From assembly GCA_964423195.1 (NCBI GenBank), contig CAYRDY010000026.1, positions 1 through 22,756 on the forward strand: a stretch of 22,756 bases of DNA, read 5' to 3'. The translations under genes were made by a program, and so were the position numbers. The stretch is from CAKRHR01 sp964423195. Its GTDB lineage: Bacteria; Bacillota; Clostridia; Lachnospirales; Lachnospiraceae. The notes beneath the pieces are model-generated. The model ran no database searches. It had not been told where the DNA came from and saw nothing but the letters and a program-made list of their open reading frames with translations. Position 1 is the first letter of the stretch; each line of letters starts with the position of its first letter. Below are positions 7,768 to 15,026 of the stretch, piece by piece.

Positions 7768-8655
7768 ATGTTAGCGCATGTATGGCAGGTTATCAAAGAG
7801 ACATTTACGCTTGGGGCATACTCTGCGCTGAGAGTATCCTCGATTATTGAGATCATTCTCATCGCTGTCGTCATCTATAATATTTTGATGTGGTTTAAGA
7901 ACACCAGGGCGTGGACGCTGCTGAGGGGTATTCTGGTGATCATCTTTTTCGCGATTTTCGCCTATCTCTTCGAGCTGAATACCATTATCTGGATCCTGGA
8001 GCGGACTTTCAGCGTTCTCGTGATCTGTGTGTTTATCGTCTTTCAGCCGGAGCTGCGGCGCGCGCTTGAGCAGTTGGGGCGGAAGAATTTTCTGTTTTCA
8101 CTGTTTGGACCGAGCGATGCGCAGTCCGGTGAGAAGCATATGAACGAGCACAATATTAATGAGGTGATCAGGGCGGCTTATGATATGTCAAAGGCCCGGA
8201 CGGGGGCGCTGATCGTGATCGAGAAAAATGTTCAGCTCAGCGAGTACGAGCGGACGGGGATCACGCTGGATGCCGTTGTCTCAAGCCAGCTACTGGTCAA
8301 TATATTTGAACACAATACGCCGCTCCATGACGGCGCGGTGTTTATCAGGGACAACAGGATTGTGGCGGCGACATGTTATCTGCCGCTCACTGACAATATG
8401 GAACTGAGCAAGGAACTGGGGACGAGACATCGCGCCGCGGTGGGCATCAGCGAGGTGTCGGACAGCCTGACGATCGTCGTGTCCGAGGAGACGGGCGCCG
8501 TATCGCTGGCCAACGAGGGCAAGCTGCGGCACAATCTGTCGGCGGATACCCTTCGCCGGACGATCAGCAAGGCGCTGGCGGCGGAAAATGCCGGCGGGAA
8601 AAAGCTGGGCGTGCTAAAAGGAATCAGGAAGAATGAAAAAAAAGCTGCTGAATAA
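7768..8655 (+). CDS. cdaA: Diadenylate cyclase CdaA (c-di-AMP synthase)
   Basis: Makes cyclic di-AMP from two ATP at the inner face of the membrane; c-di-AMP controls potassium and osmolyte balance and wall homeostasis in Firmicutes. The 295-residue protein has the CdaA plan: three N-terminal transmembrane segments (about 24-41, 50-69, 78-93) then a DAC (DisA_N) domain. Catalytic signatures DGA (188-190, within PLHDGAVFI) and GTRHRAAVG (218-226) are intact. AGGAGG lies 6 bases before the ATG. The 3' end overlaps the next gene by 23 bases, as is usual for cdaA-cdaR pairs. The glmM gene commonly found next in this operon is absent here. Confidence 0.95.
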   Translation: MLAHVWQVIKETFTLGAYSALRVSSIIEIILIAVVIYNILMWFKNTRAWTLLRGILVIIFFAIFAYLFELNTIIWILERTFSVLVICVFIVFQPELRRALEQLGRKNFLFSLFGPSDAQSGEKHMNEHNINEVIRAAYDMSKARTGALIVIEKNVQLSEYERTGITLDAVVSSQLLVNIFEHNTPLHDGAVFIRDNRIVAATCYLPLTDNMELSKELGTRHRAAVGISEVSDSLTIVVSEETGAVSLANEGKLRHNLSADTLRRTISKALAAENAGGKKLGVLKGIRKNEKKAAE

Positions 8656-9871
8656 TCTGGGGATGAAGTTAATATCGATTGTGGCGGCGATTTTTATCTG
8701 GCTGATCATCGTCAATGTGGACGACGCCTACGATACGAAGCGAATCTCACTTCCGGTTCAGGAGATCAACGCCGAGGACCTGGAGAGTCTCAACAAGACT
8801 TATGAGGTGGTTGCGGGCAGCACGGCCACGGCCACGATCAGAGCCCGGACTTCGGTGCTGATGCATTTGGACAGCGATGATTTCACGGCCACGGCGGATC
8901 TGAGCAAGATGTCCGATACCGGCGCGGTGTGGGTGGATATCGCCTTGAAGACGCCGATGAGCGGTGTGGAGATCATACCGGACAACAATGTCTATCAGGT
9001 GTCGACCGAGAATCTGGTGGAAAAGCAGTTTCCGGTGACGGTCAGGATTGACGGGCAGGTTGCCTCCGGCTACTATCCGGGCGAGGTGCGGACCACGCCG
9101 AATATCATCAATCTCAGGGGCTCGGAGACGTCGATCAACAGCATCAGGGAAGTGATGGTGGCGATCGACATTTCAGGCTATTCCTCGAATATCAACAAGA
9201 CCGGCCTGAAACCGGTGCTGAAGGATTTCAATGATCAGGTGATCGATGCCGGACGCATCACGATGGACGCGGAGACGATCGATGTCTCCATCACCATGCT
9301 GCGGACAAAGACTGTGCCGGTCAATATGGCATTCACGGGCGCGCCGGCGGACGGATATGTGGTCATCTCTCAGGATATGCCGGAGACAACGGTGACGGTC
9401 GCGGGGCTGAAGGCCGATCTGGATAAGATCGACGCTTTGAAGATGAGCTTTGACCTGTCCGGCGCTTCCGAGAGCATTGAACAGACAGTGCTTTTCAGAG
9501 AATTTCTGCCGGAAAATATTTATCTGGTGGACGGCGACCTGGAGACGAGCGGGGTGCCGGTCAATATTGTGATCGAGCCGGTGACTTCGAGAAATATTGA
9601 CGTCAATTTCAGCGATATTATCCTGCAGGGGGCATCCGCCTCGCTGAACTACGGACTCTACAGCGGTGCGTCGACGGTGAGCATCACGGTGACCGGAGCC
9701 AAATCCGTCGTCGACGCCATGACCGCGGCTGATCTGGCTGTCAGCGCCGATGTGACCAACCGCCGGCAGGGCATCATCTCGATTCCGCTGACCGTGCAGG
9801 TCAATGCCGCGCTTTCGAATGTCACCGCCGAGGGAGACACGGTGACGATGCAGGTCAGCGATAAGGAATGA
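8633..9871 (+). CDS. cdaR: YbbR-domain protein CdaR, partner of CdaA
   Basis: A 412-residue membrane-anchored extracellular protein that binds and modulates CdaA in Firmicutes. A basic start (MKKKLLNNLGMKL) and one transmembrane segment at about residues 12-29 lead into four YbbR-type beta-rich repeats, at about 40-120, 130-220, 222-310 and 315-405. Typical repeat endings such as ITMDAETIDVSITM are visible. It overlaps cdaA by 23 bases, consistent with translational coupling. It is slightly shorter than some CdaR proteins but appears complete. A c-di-AMP role is taken from the family and the gene pairing. Confidence 0.9.
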   Translation: MKKKLLNNLGMKLISIVAAIFIWLIIVNVDDAYDTKRISLPVQEINAEDLESLNKTYEVVAGSTATATIRARTSVLMHLDSDDFTATADLSKMSDTGAVWVDIALKTPMSGVEIIPDNNVYQVSTENLVEKQFPVTVRIDGQVASGYYPGEVRTTPNIINLRGSETSINSIREVMVAIDISGYSSNINKTGLKPVLKDFNDQVIDAGRITMDAETIDVSITMLRTKTVPVNMAFTGAPADGYVVISQDMPETTVTVAGLKADLDKIDALKMSFDLSGASESIEQTVLFREFLPENIYLVDGDLETSGVPVNIVIEPVTSRNIDVNFSDIILQGASASLNYGLYSGASTVSITVTGAKSVVDAMTAADLAVSADVTNRRQGIISIPLTVQVNAALSNVTAEGDTVTMQVSDKE

Positions 9872-9940
9872 ATTGCGAACAGGGCAGAGCGGCTTTCTGC
9901 CGCCGCTGCTTTGAGAAATAAAAAGAATGGGGGATATACG

Positions 9941-10207
9941 ATGGTTAAAGGTAAAGTAGTTGTTGCGGATCCGTCAGGTCTTCAGCTTCGCTCGGCCGGG
10001 CAGCTGTGCAAGGAAGCGTCCCATTTCAGGTCGCAGGTGCTGCTCATGAGGGGGAGCAATGTGATGGATGCCAAGAGCGTACTCAATCTTCTCGGCGCAG
10101 GGATTCAGGGCGGGGATACCCTGGAGCTGTCCTGCCAGGGGCAGGACGAAGATGAAGCATTTCAAGTGATCAAAGCATTGATTGAGGGCGGTCTCTCGGA
10201 GGCGTAG
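9941..10207 (+). CDS. Crh-like HPr-family regulatory protein (Gln15, Ser46)
   Basis: An 88-residue HPr-fold protein. The HPr active-site histidine is replaced: GLQLR places Gln at position 15 exactly, as in Bacillus Crh, so PEP-dependent phosphotransfer through His15 should not occur. The regulatory serine is kept at position 46 in DAKSVLNLLGAG, the site HPr kinase phosphorylates to make the CcpA corepressor. This points to catabolite regulation rather than sugar transport, though kinase recognition is inferred. ATG 9941 follows GGGGGA by 6 bases; an upstream in-frame TTG at 9911 lacks a good site. It sits between cdaR and leuA. It is not named crh because orthology to Bacillus Crh is unproven. 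Confidence 0.85.
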   Translation: MVKGKVVVADPSGLQLRSAGQLCKEASHFRSQVLLMRGSNVMDAKSVLNLLGAGIQGGDTLELSCQGQDEDEAFQVIKALIEGGLSEA

Positions 10208-10235
10208 TTCATAATGATATACAGGAGGAACCGAT

Positions 10236-11906
10236 ATGTTGAATTATCAAAAATATAAGAGAAATCCGGTGCTGAATTATCCGGAGAGGAAATGGCCGGA
10301 CAGAGAGATACAGAAGGCGCCGATATGGTGCAGCGTCGATCTGAGGGACGGCAATCAGGCGCTGATCGATCCGATGGTGGTCGAGGAGAAGGTCGAATTT
10401 TTCAATCTGCTTGTGAAGCTGGGCTTCAAGGAGATCGAGATCGGTTTTCCGTCCGCCTCCCAGATCGAGTTTGATTTTCTGCGCACGCTCGTCCACCGCA
10501 AGCTGATTCCTGACGATGTGAAGGTGCAGGTGCTGACGCAGTGTCGCCCGCACCTGATCAAGCGCACGTTTGAGTCGATCGAGGGCATCAAGAATGTGAT
10601 CCTTCACATTTACAATTCGACATCCGTGCTGCAGCGCGACGTCGTCTTCCATCTCGACAAGGACGGCATCAAGCAGATCGCGGTCGACAGTGCCGCGATG
10701 GTCAAGGAATACGCGAAGGATTTCGACGGCAATCTCTGGCTTGAGTATTCGCCGGAGAGCTTCACGGGCACAGAGGTCGATTTTGCGCTTGAGGTCTGTG
10801 AGGCTGTCAAGGATGTCTGGCAGCCGACGGTGGAGCGGCCGATCATCATCAACCTGCCGGCGACGGTGGAGATGACGACGCCGAATGTCTACGCCGATCA
10901 GATCGAGTGGATGGGCACGCATTTCTCGGAGCGGGAGAAAATCATTCTCAGCGTCCACCCGCACAATGACCGCGGCACAGGCATCGCCGCCACGGAGCTG
11001 GCACTCCTGGCCGGCGCGGACCGCGTGGAGGGCACGCTGTTCGGCAACGGCGAGCGCACGGGCAATATCGATATCCTCAATGTGGCTTACAATATGTTTT
11101 CCCAGGGCATTGATCCTGAGTTGAATATCGAAAATATCAATGAGATCATCGAGGTGTACGAGCGCTGCTGCAAGATGCCGATTGATCCGAGACATCCGTA
11201 CGCCGGAAAGCTGGTATTTACCGCGTTCTCCGGCTCCCACCAGGATGCGATCAATAAGGGCGTCAAGGCCATGAATGAGCGGAAGTCTCCATATTGGGAA
11301 GTGCCGTATCTCCCGATCGATCCGTCGGATATCGGGCGCGACTATGAGCCGGTCGTGCGCATCAACAGCCAGTCCGGCAAGGGCGGCGTGGCGTTTATCC
11401 TTGAGCAGTATTACGGCTTCAAGCTGCCGAAGGAGATGCACAAGGAGTTTGCGGATGAGATTCAGAAGATCTCCGAGAAGCAGGGTGAGGTCACGCCTGA
11501 GCAGATCATGAACAAGTTCAGGGAATTGTACATCAACGCGAAATACCCGCTGCATTTCAGGAAGGTGAAGATCGAGGATATCAGCGAGCAGCATGATACG
11601 TTTGATACGAAGATCACGCTGAGATATACGGACGGCGACGAGGAGAAAGTGATCGAGGGTTACGGCAACGGACCGATCGACGCTGTGAAACACGGGCTCT
11701 GTCAGCAGGCCGGCTTCAATACGCGGCTGACTTTCTATTCAGAGCACGCGCTGACGATCGGTTCCGACTCGCAGGCCGCGACTTATATTCAGCTTGTCGA
11801 CGCGGCGACCGGCAAGGCGGCATTCGGTGTCGGCGTCAGCTCAAATATTACGCGTTCATCGATCCGGGCAATCTTCAGCGCCATCAACCGGCTGTACTTC
11901 CGGTGA
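10236..11906 (+). CDS. leuA: 2-isopropylmalate synthase
   Basis: Condenses acetyl-CoA with 2-oxoisovalerate, the first committed step of leucine synthesis in the cytoplasm. At 556 residues it is the long LeuA form. The TIM-barrel catalytic domain carries SVDLRDGNQAL with Arg37 and Asp38, metal-binding HPH at 242-244 (SVHPHNDRG) and GTLFGNGERTGN at about 268-279. A C-terminal leucine-binding LeuA dimer domain follows from about residue 435. AGGAGG precedes the ATG. It is the last gene before the terminator at 11921 and no leuB, leuC, leuD or ilv genes are nearby. No T-box or leader peptide was seen in the 28-base gap upstream. Confidence 0.95.
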   Translation: MLNYQKYKRNPVLNYPERKWPDREIQKAPIWCSVDLRDGNQALIDPMVVEEKVEFFNLLVKLGFKEIEIGFPSASQIEFDFLRTLVHRKLIPDDVKVQVLTQCRPHLIKRTFESIEGIKNVILHIYNSTSVLQRDVVFHLDKDGIKQIAVDSAAMVKEYAKDFDGNLWLEYSPESFTGTEVDFALEVCEAVKDVWQPTVERPIIINLPATVEMTTPNVYADQIEWMGTHFSEREKIILSVHPHNDRGTGIAATELALLAGADRVEGTLFGNGERTGNIDILNVAYNMFSQGIDPELNIENINEIIEVYERCCKMPIDPRHPYAGKLVFTAFSGSHQDAINKGVKAMNERKSPYWEVPYLPIDPSDIGRDYEPVVRINSQSGKGGVAFILEQYYGFKLPKEMHKEFADEIQKISEKQGEVTPEQIMNKFRELYINAKYPLHFRKVKIEDISEQHDTFDTKITLRYTDGDEEKVIEGYGNGPIDAVKHGLCQQAGFNTRLTFYSEHALTIGSDSQAATYIQLVDAATGKAAFGVGVSSNITRSSIRAIFSAINRLYFR

Positions 11907-11920
11907 AATGAATGAGGAAG

Positions 11921-11953
11921 AAGGTATTCCGGCGAATTGCCGGGATACCTTTT
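11921..11953 (+). terminator. Rho-independent terminator of the cdaA-leuA operon
   Basis: A 13-bp stem (11921-11933 with 11939-11951, one G-T wobble) with a 5-base GAATT loop ends in TTTT. It lies 14 bases after the leuA stop. Confidence 0.8.
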
Positions 11954-11986
11954 GTCACATGGATATAGGGCGAAAGGAGTCCGGAT

Positions 11987-12028
11987 TTGATTGAAAAAAT
12001 CATAAAACTTTATGAAAATTACAGATAG
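11987..12028 (+). other. Apparent original N-terminus of the GtrA gene, ended by an in-frame TAG
   Basis: AAGGAG at 11974-11979 is spaced 7 bases from a TTG at 11987. That codon opens the reading (M)IEKIIKLYENYR, then TAG at 12026-12028, then directly the ATG of the GtrA open frame in the same frame. The segment resembles the short basic amphipathic lead-in of GtrA proteins. A single G-to-T change in GAG would give this TAG. Confidence 0.65.
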
Positions 12029-12406
12029 ATGATACTATATGTTTTTTTTGTAGGGATGACGACATTGGTCAATATCGTCGTTTTCTGGCTTTTTTCAGAT
12101 GTGTTCCGGATTTATTATCTGGCGGCGAATCTGGTGGCATGGGCGGCATCGGTGCTGTTTGCCTATGTGACGAACCGCCGTTTTGTGTTTAAGAGCAAGG
12201 TCCGGGGCGTATGGAATATTCTGCGGGAGATGGTGATGTTTGTCTCAGCGCGGGTGATGTCCGGCGCGGGTGACATGCTGATCATGTTTATCTGTGTGGA
12301 TGTCCTGCATCTGGGCAATCTGGCCGGCAAGATCGCCAGCCAGATATTTGTTGTCGTATTTAATTATGTCTTCAGCAAGCTGATCGTATTTAAAAAGAAA
12401 GGCTGA
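12029..12406 (+). CDS. GtrA-family membrane protein, possibly 5'-interrupted
   Basis: A 125-residue protein with four hydrophobic segments (about 2-18, 26-46, 67-88, 97-117) and the GtrA signature region AYVTNRRFVFKSK between spans two and three. GtrA proteins are proposed to help move polyprenyl-linked sugars across the membrane for cell-surface glycosylation. No ribosome site precedes ATG 12029; the good one belongs to TTG 11987, and the frame between them is continuous except for one TAG. The gene is therefore either a recent nonsense mutant, a reinitiating gene, or a sequence error. No glycosyltransferase neighbours it. The family call is confident; functional status is not. Confidence 0.8.
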   Translation: MILYVFFVGMTTLVNIVVFWLFSDVFRIYYLAANLVAWAASVLFAYVTNRRFVFKSKVRGVWNILREMVMFVSARVMSGAGDMLIMFICVDVLHLGNLAGKIASQIFVVVFNYVFSKLIVFKKKG

Positions 12407-12478
12407 GCGCCGGCGGATGCGCTGTGGGAAGGGGCATTCGCGTCCAGCGATGAGATGATTCGCAAAATATCAAATTTT

Positions 12479-12527
12479 TTTCACAATCGTTTCACATCAA
12501 AGACACAAATCGCTGGTAAAGTATAAG
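12479..12527 (+). promoter_or_regulatory. htrA promoter with an 11-bp-spaced direct repeat
   Basis: TTTCACA occurs at 12479-12485 and 12490-12496, a period of 11 bases (one helical turn). A TATAAG -10 box lies at 12522-12527, while the -35 position (12499-12504, AAAGAC) does not match consensus. Repeats immediately upstream of a poor -35 box fit activation by a response regulator. Bacillus htrA is activated by CssR through a TTTTCATA-like repeat, which makes a similar regulator plausible. Confidence 0.5.
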
Positions 12528-12562
12528 CATCAAAAGAAAATCAACCTGATAAGATTCACATG

Positions 12563-12586
12563 GCGGTTCAGACGGCTCTGAACCGC
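12563..12586 (+). other. Hairpin in the htrA 5' leader
   Basis: A perfect 10-bp stem (12563-12572 with 12577-12586) with a CGGC tetraloop sits about 17 bases before the AGGAAAGGGG ribosome site of htrA. There is no U tract, so an mRNA stability or translation-control element is more likely than a terminator. Confidence 0.6.
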
Positions 12587-12621
12587 TGCAGACTTCTATC
12601 AGCAGGAAAGGGGTATCTGCA

Positions 12622-14673
12622 ATGAAAGATGATTTTGAAAAAAAGGATATTTCAGACAGCACAGGTCACGCTTCTGAGGATGAACAGCATGTGGCTGAAG
12701 ATACTGCCGGACTGAGTGGTGAAAATACAGAGCAGCAGTCTGACAGTGCGCCAGGTGACGGCCAGGCAGCGGACAGTGCCCAGGAGGGCAGCACGGTATA
12801 CCGTTACAGCGGCAGCCAGCTTTACCGCAGCCAGGAGACCGACGGCTATGGCCAAGGCGCAGGCAGCGGCTATGGGCAGGGCGGTTACAGCGGTACGGGC
12901 GGCAGCTATGGCACAGGAAGCGGCTACGGCCAGAGTACAGGTGGCAGCTACGGCACAGGCACAGGTGGCAGCTACGGCCAGAATGCGAATGGCAGTTATG
13001 GGCAGAGCGGTTACAACGGTGCGGGCGGCAGTTATGGCACAGGCGCAGGCGCTGGCGGCTATGGCCAGAGCGCGGGCAGCAGCTACGGTCAGAGCGCAGG
13101 TGGCAGTTACGGCCAGAGCGGCTACAGCGGCGCTGGCGGTAGTTATAGCCAAGGCACGGGCGGTGGCTACGGCCAGAGTTCGAATAGCAGCTACGGTCAG
13201 GGCACAGGTGGTAACTATGGTGCGGGTGGCAGCTATAGCACAGGCAGTAGCTACGGTCAAGGCACGGGTAGCAGCTATGGCACAGGAAGCGGCTACGGTC
13301 AGGGCGCGGGCGGCAGTTACGGCGGCTACGGTCAGAGTTCGAATGGAAGCTATGGTCAGAGCGGCTACAACAGCGCAAACGGCGGTTACAGCCAGAGCAC
13401 GAACGGCGCCTATGGCGGTGCGGGCGGCAGCTACGCACAGGGCGGCTCATCCGGGAAGCCGGTGAAAAAGAAAAAGAGAAGATTTGTGATTGACGGATGG
13501 AAGAAGGCCGTCTGTTACGGCCTGATATTCGGGCTGGTGGCCGGCGTCGTCTTTGAGGGCATTCATCTGGCGGGAAATGCATTGGCATCCCGAAAAAATC
13601 AGGGCAACGGCTCAAACGAACGCGTGGTCAATGTTGTCAAGACATCATCGGAGGAAGTGGACACGATCGGCATGGAGGGCGTCTCTGATATTGTCAGGGA
13701 AGTCATGCCATCCATTGTCGCGGTCAATACCGTGATTGAGGAGCAGATGCGCGACTGGTTCGGACGGACTTATTCCCAGGAGGGTGAGGGCGCAGGCACG
13801 GGCTTTATATTCAGCGAGGACGGCGAATACCTGTATCTGGCGACCAATTTCCACGTCATCGAGAATTCAAAGGAGATCTCAGTCGTGTTTAATGATGATT
13901 CGAGTGTACCGGCTGAGATCAGAGGATATGATGAAAATGCCGACGTCGCCGTTCTTCTGGTGAAACTTTCGGATTTGTCCGATGAGACGAAAAATGCGAT
14001 CAAGGTGGCGGTGATCGGTGACTCGGATGCCCTGGAAGCGGGAAACGGCTCGATAGCGATCGGCAACGCGCTGGGCTATGGCCAGTCTGTGACCACAGGC
14101 GCGATCAGCGCCGTTGAGCGCACCGTGCAGCTCACGGACGGCGAGATGACCCTGATCCAGACCGAGGCCGCCATCAATCCGGGCAACAGCGGCGGGCCAC
14201 TGCTCAACGATAGGGGAGAGGTCATCGGTATCAACACGGTCAAATATTCCGAGACGAAAGTTGAGGGTATGGGTTTTGCCATCCCGATCAATTCCGCCAT
14301 GGAGACGATCAATGACATCCTCAGCGGTAAGGTCGCAAGTAAATCAGACACTGTCTATTTTGGCATTCGCGGAGGCACGGTGTCGGAGGCGCTGGCCCAG
14401 GAGATCGGCTGCCCGCAGGGCGTCTATGTCGGCTATGTCTATCAGGGTTCCGCCGCGGAGCGGGCCGGGCTGCAGGTCGATGACATCATCACGGAGTTTG
14501 ACGGCACCGCGATCACTACCTTTGAGGAGTTGCAGGCATGCCTGGCCAAGCACAGGCCGGGCGACCGGGTGGATCTGGTCGTCTATGAGCCGGACAGCCG
14601 GGGCGGTTACAGCGAGAGCCAGAAGCTGACGACGATTCTCGGCTCCATGGAGGAAGCGCCGGACGAGTATTAA
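12622..14673 (+). CDS. htrA: Membrane-anchored HtrA/DegP-type serine protease with a Gly/Ser/Tyr/Gln-rich N-terminal domain
   Basis: A 683-residue S1C protease that degrades misfolded envelope proteins. Residues 1-74 are acidic. Residues 75-278 contain only G, S, Y, Q, T, N and A and carry about fourteen YGQ motifs. KKKKRR (282-287) and one transmembrane segment (about 296-313) follow, implying a cytoplasmic tail and an external protease. The catalytic triad is His411 (ATNFHVIEN), Asp441 (ADVAVLLV) and Ser523 (NPGNSGGPLLN). One PDZ domain lies at about 578-672. AGGAAAGGGG precedes the ATG. The length exceeds usual Gram-positive HtrA proteins (400-500) mainly because of the low-complexity tail. 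The last codons and stop are duplicated downstream. Confidence 0.95.
   Translation: MKDDFEKKDISDSTGHASEDEQHVAEDTAGLSGENTEQQSDSAPGDGQAADSAQEGSTVYRYSGSQLYRSQETDGYGQGAGSGYGQGGYSGTGGSYGTGSGYGQSTGGSYGTGTGGSYGQNANGSYGQSGYNGAGGSYGTGAGAGGYGQSAGSSYGQSAGGSYGQSGYSGAGGSYSQGTGGGYGQSSNSSYGQGTGGNYGAGGSYSTGSSYGQGTGSSYGTGSGYGQGAGGSYGGYGQSSNGSYGQSGYNSANGGYSQSTNGAYGGAGGSYAQGGSSGKPVKKKKRRFVIDGWKKAVCYGLIFGLVAGVVFEGIHLAGNALASRKNQGNGSNERVVNVVKTSSEEVDTIGMEGVSDIVREVMPSIVAVNTVIEEQMRDWFGRTYSQEGEGAGTGFIFSEDGEYLYLATNFHVIENSKEISVVFNDDSSVPAEIRGYDENADVAVLLVKLSDLSDETKNAIKVAVIGDSDALEAGNGSIAIGNALGYGQSVTTGAISAVERTVQLTDGEMTLIQTEAAINPGNSGGPLLNDRGEVIGINTVKYSETKVEGMGFAIPINSAMETINDILSGKVASKSDTVYFGIRGGTVSEALAQEIGCPQGVYVGYVYQGSAAERAGLQVDDIITEFDGTAITTFEELQACLAKHRPGDRVDLVVYEPDSRGGYSESQKLTTILGSMEEAPDEY
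12844..13455 (+). repeat. DNA encoding the imperfect [G/S]Y[G/S]Q repeats of HtrA
   Basis: About 612 bases of degenerate in-frame repeats built from GGC/AGC/TAT/TAC/GGC/CAG-type codons. Units vary in length, so it is a slippage-prone tract rather than a regular array. It creates long open frames in several other frames and on the other strand, which are artefacts of the repeat. Confidence 0.9.
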
Positions 14674-14719
14674 AAAGAGAGACTGGAGGCACTGCCGGGT
14701 GAGCATTAAAACGGAAAAC
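14648..14719 (+). repeat. 36-bp tandem duplication of the htrA 3' end
   Basis: Two 36-base units start at 14648 and 14684. In the htrA frame they give MEEAPDEY-stop and LEALPGEH-stop; a third, much decayed unit may give PEETL-stop ending near 14735. The unit length is a multiple of three, so copies stay in frame behind the real stop codon. Confidence 0.75.
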
Positions 14720-14755
14720 CGGAAGAAACACTATAAAAATCCATAGGAAATAAAG

Positions 14756-14799
14756 AGGCACCCTCAGGGACATATAAAGCCTGGGGGTGCCTGTTTTTT
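14756..14799 (+). terminator. Rho-independent terminator of htrA
   Basis: A 13-bp stem (14756-14768 with 14780-14792, one wobble) with an 11-base loop is followed by TTTTTT at 14794-14799. This is a textbook intrinsic terminator. Confidence 0.92.
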
Positions 14800-14879
14800 A
14801 CTCTATGGGTTTCAGTCAGTGCGCGTCTTTTCCATATATCTTTGGCTATTTCGCTGCTAAAAATTTATAATTCTTTAAG

Positions 14880-14908
14880 TTGAATAAGCCATGATAATCG
14901 TATATAAT
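14880..14908 (+). promoter_or_regulatory. Sigma-A promoter of the clpX-like gene
   Basis: TTGAAT (14880-14885) and a perfect TATAAT (14903-14908) are separated by 17 bases. The start site near 14915 leaves a leader of about 110 bases before the ATG at 15027. The 353-base gap between htrA and this gene otherwise holds only the htrA tail repeat and terminator. Confidence 0.8.
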
Positions 14909-15026
14909 AATTATCAGGTAAATTCATCGCGCGTTAGAGATCTGCGTCAGACACCCGCACCATGGATCTGTGGCGGATATTCGCGTCGGACATATAAGAG
15001 TTAACCATTTACAGGAGGAAAATTTG

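Noticed and set aside
10208..10235. T-box or leucine attenuator before leuA
   Set aside because: The gap is only 28 bases and holds just the ribosome site.
10209..11693. 494-codon antisense open frame across leuA
   Set aside because: Shadow of a well-conserved leuA with GC-biased codons; the predicted product has no recognisable domain or ribosome site.
12012..12032. Six-codon leader peptide (MKITDR) ending at an ATGA overlap with the GtrA ATG
   Set aside because: No ribosome site of its own; the TTG 11987 frame with AAGGAG explains the region better.
12599..13615. Long antisense open frame of 338 codons (Cys/His/Arg-rich), plus other long frames over the HtrA repeat
   Set aside because: They arise because the GGC/AGC/TAY/CAG repeat has no stop codons in other frames. 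The sense frame has the ribosome site, transmembrane span and protease domain.
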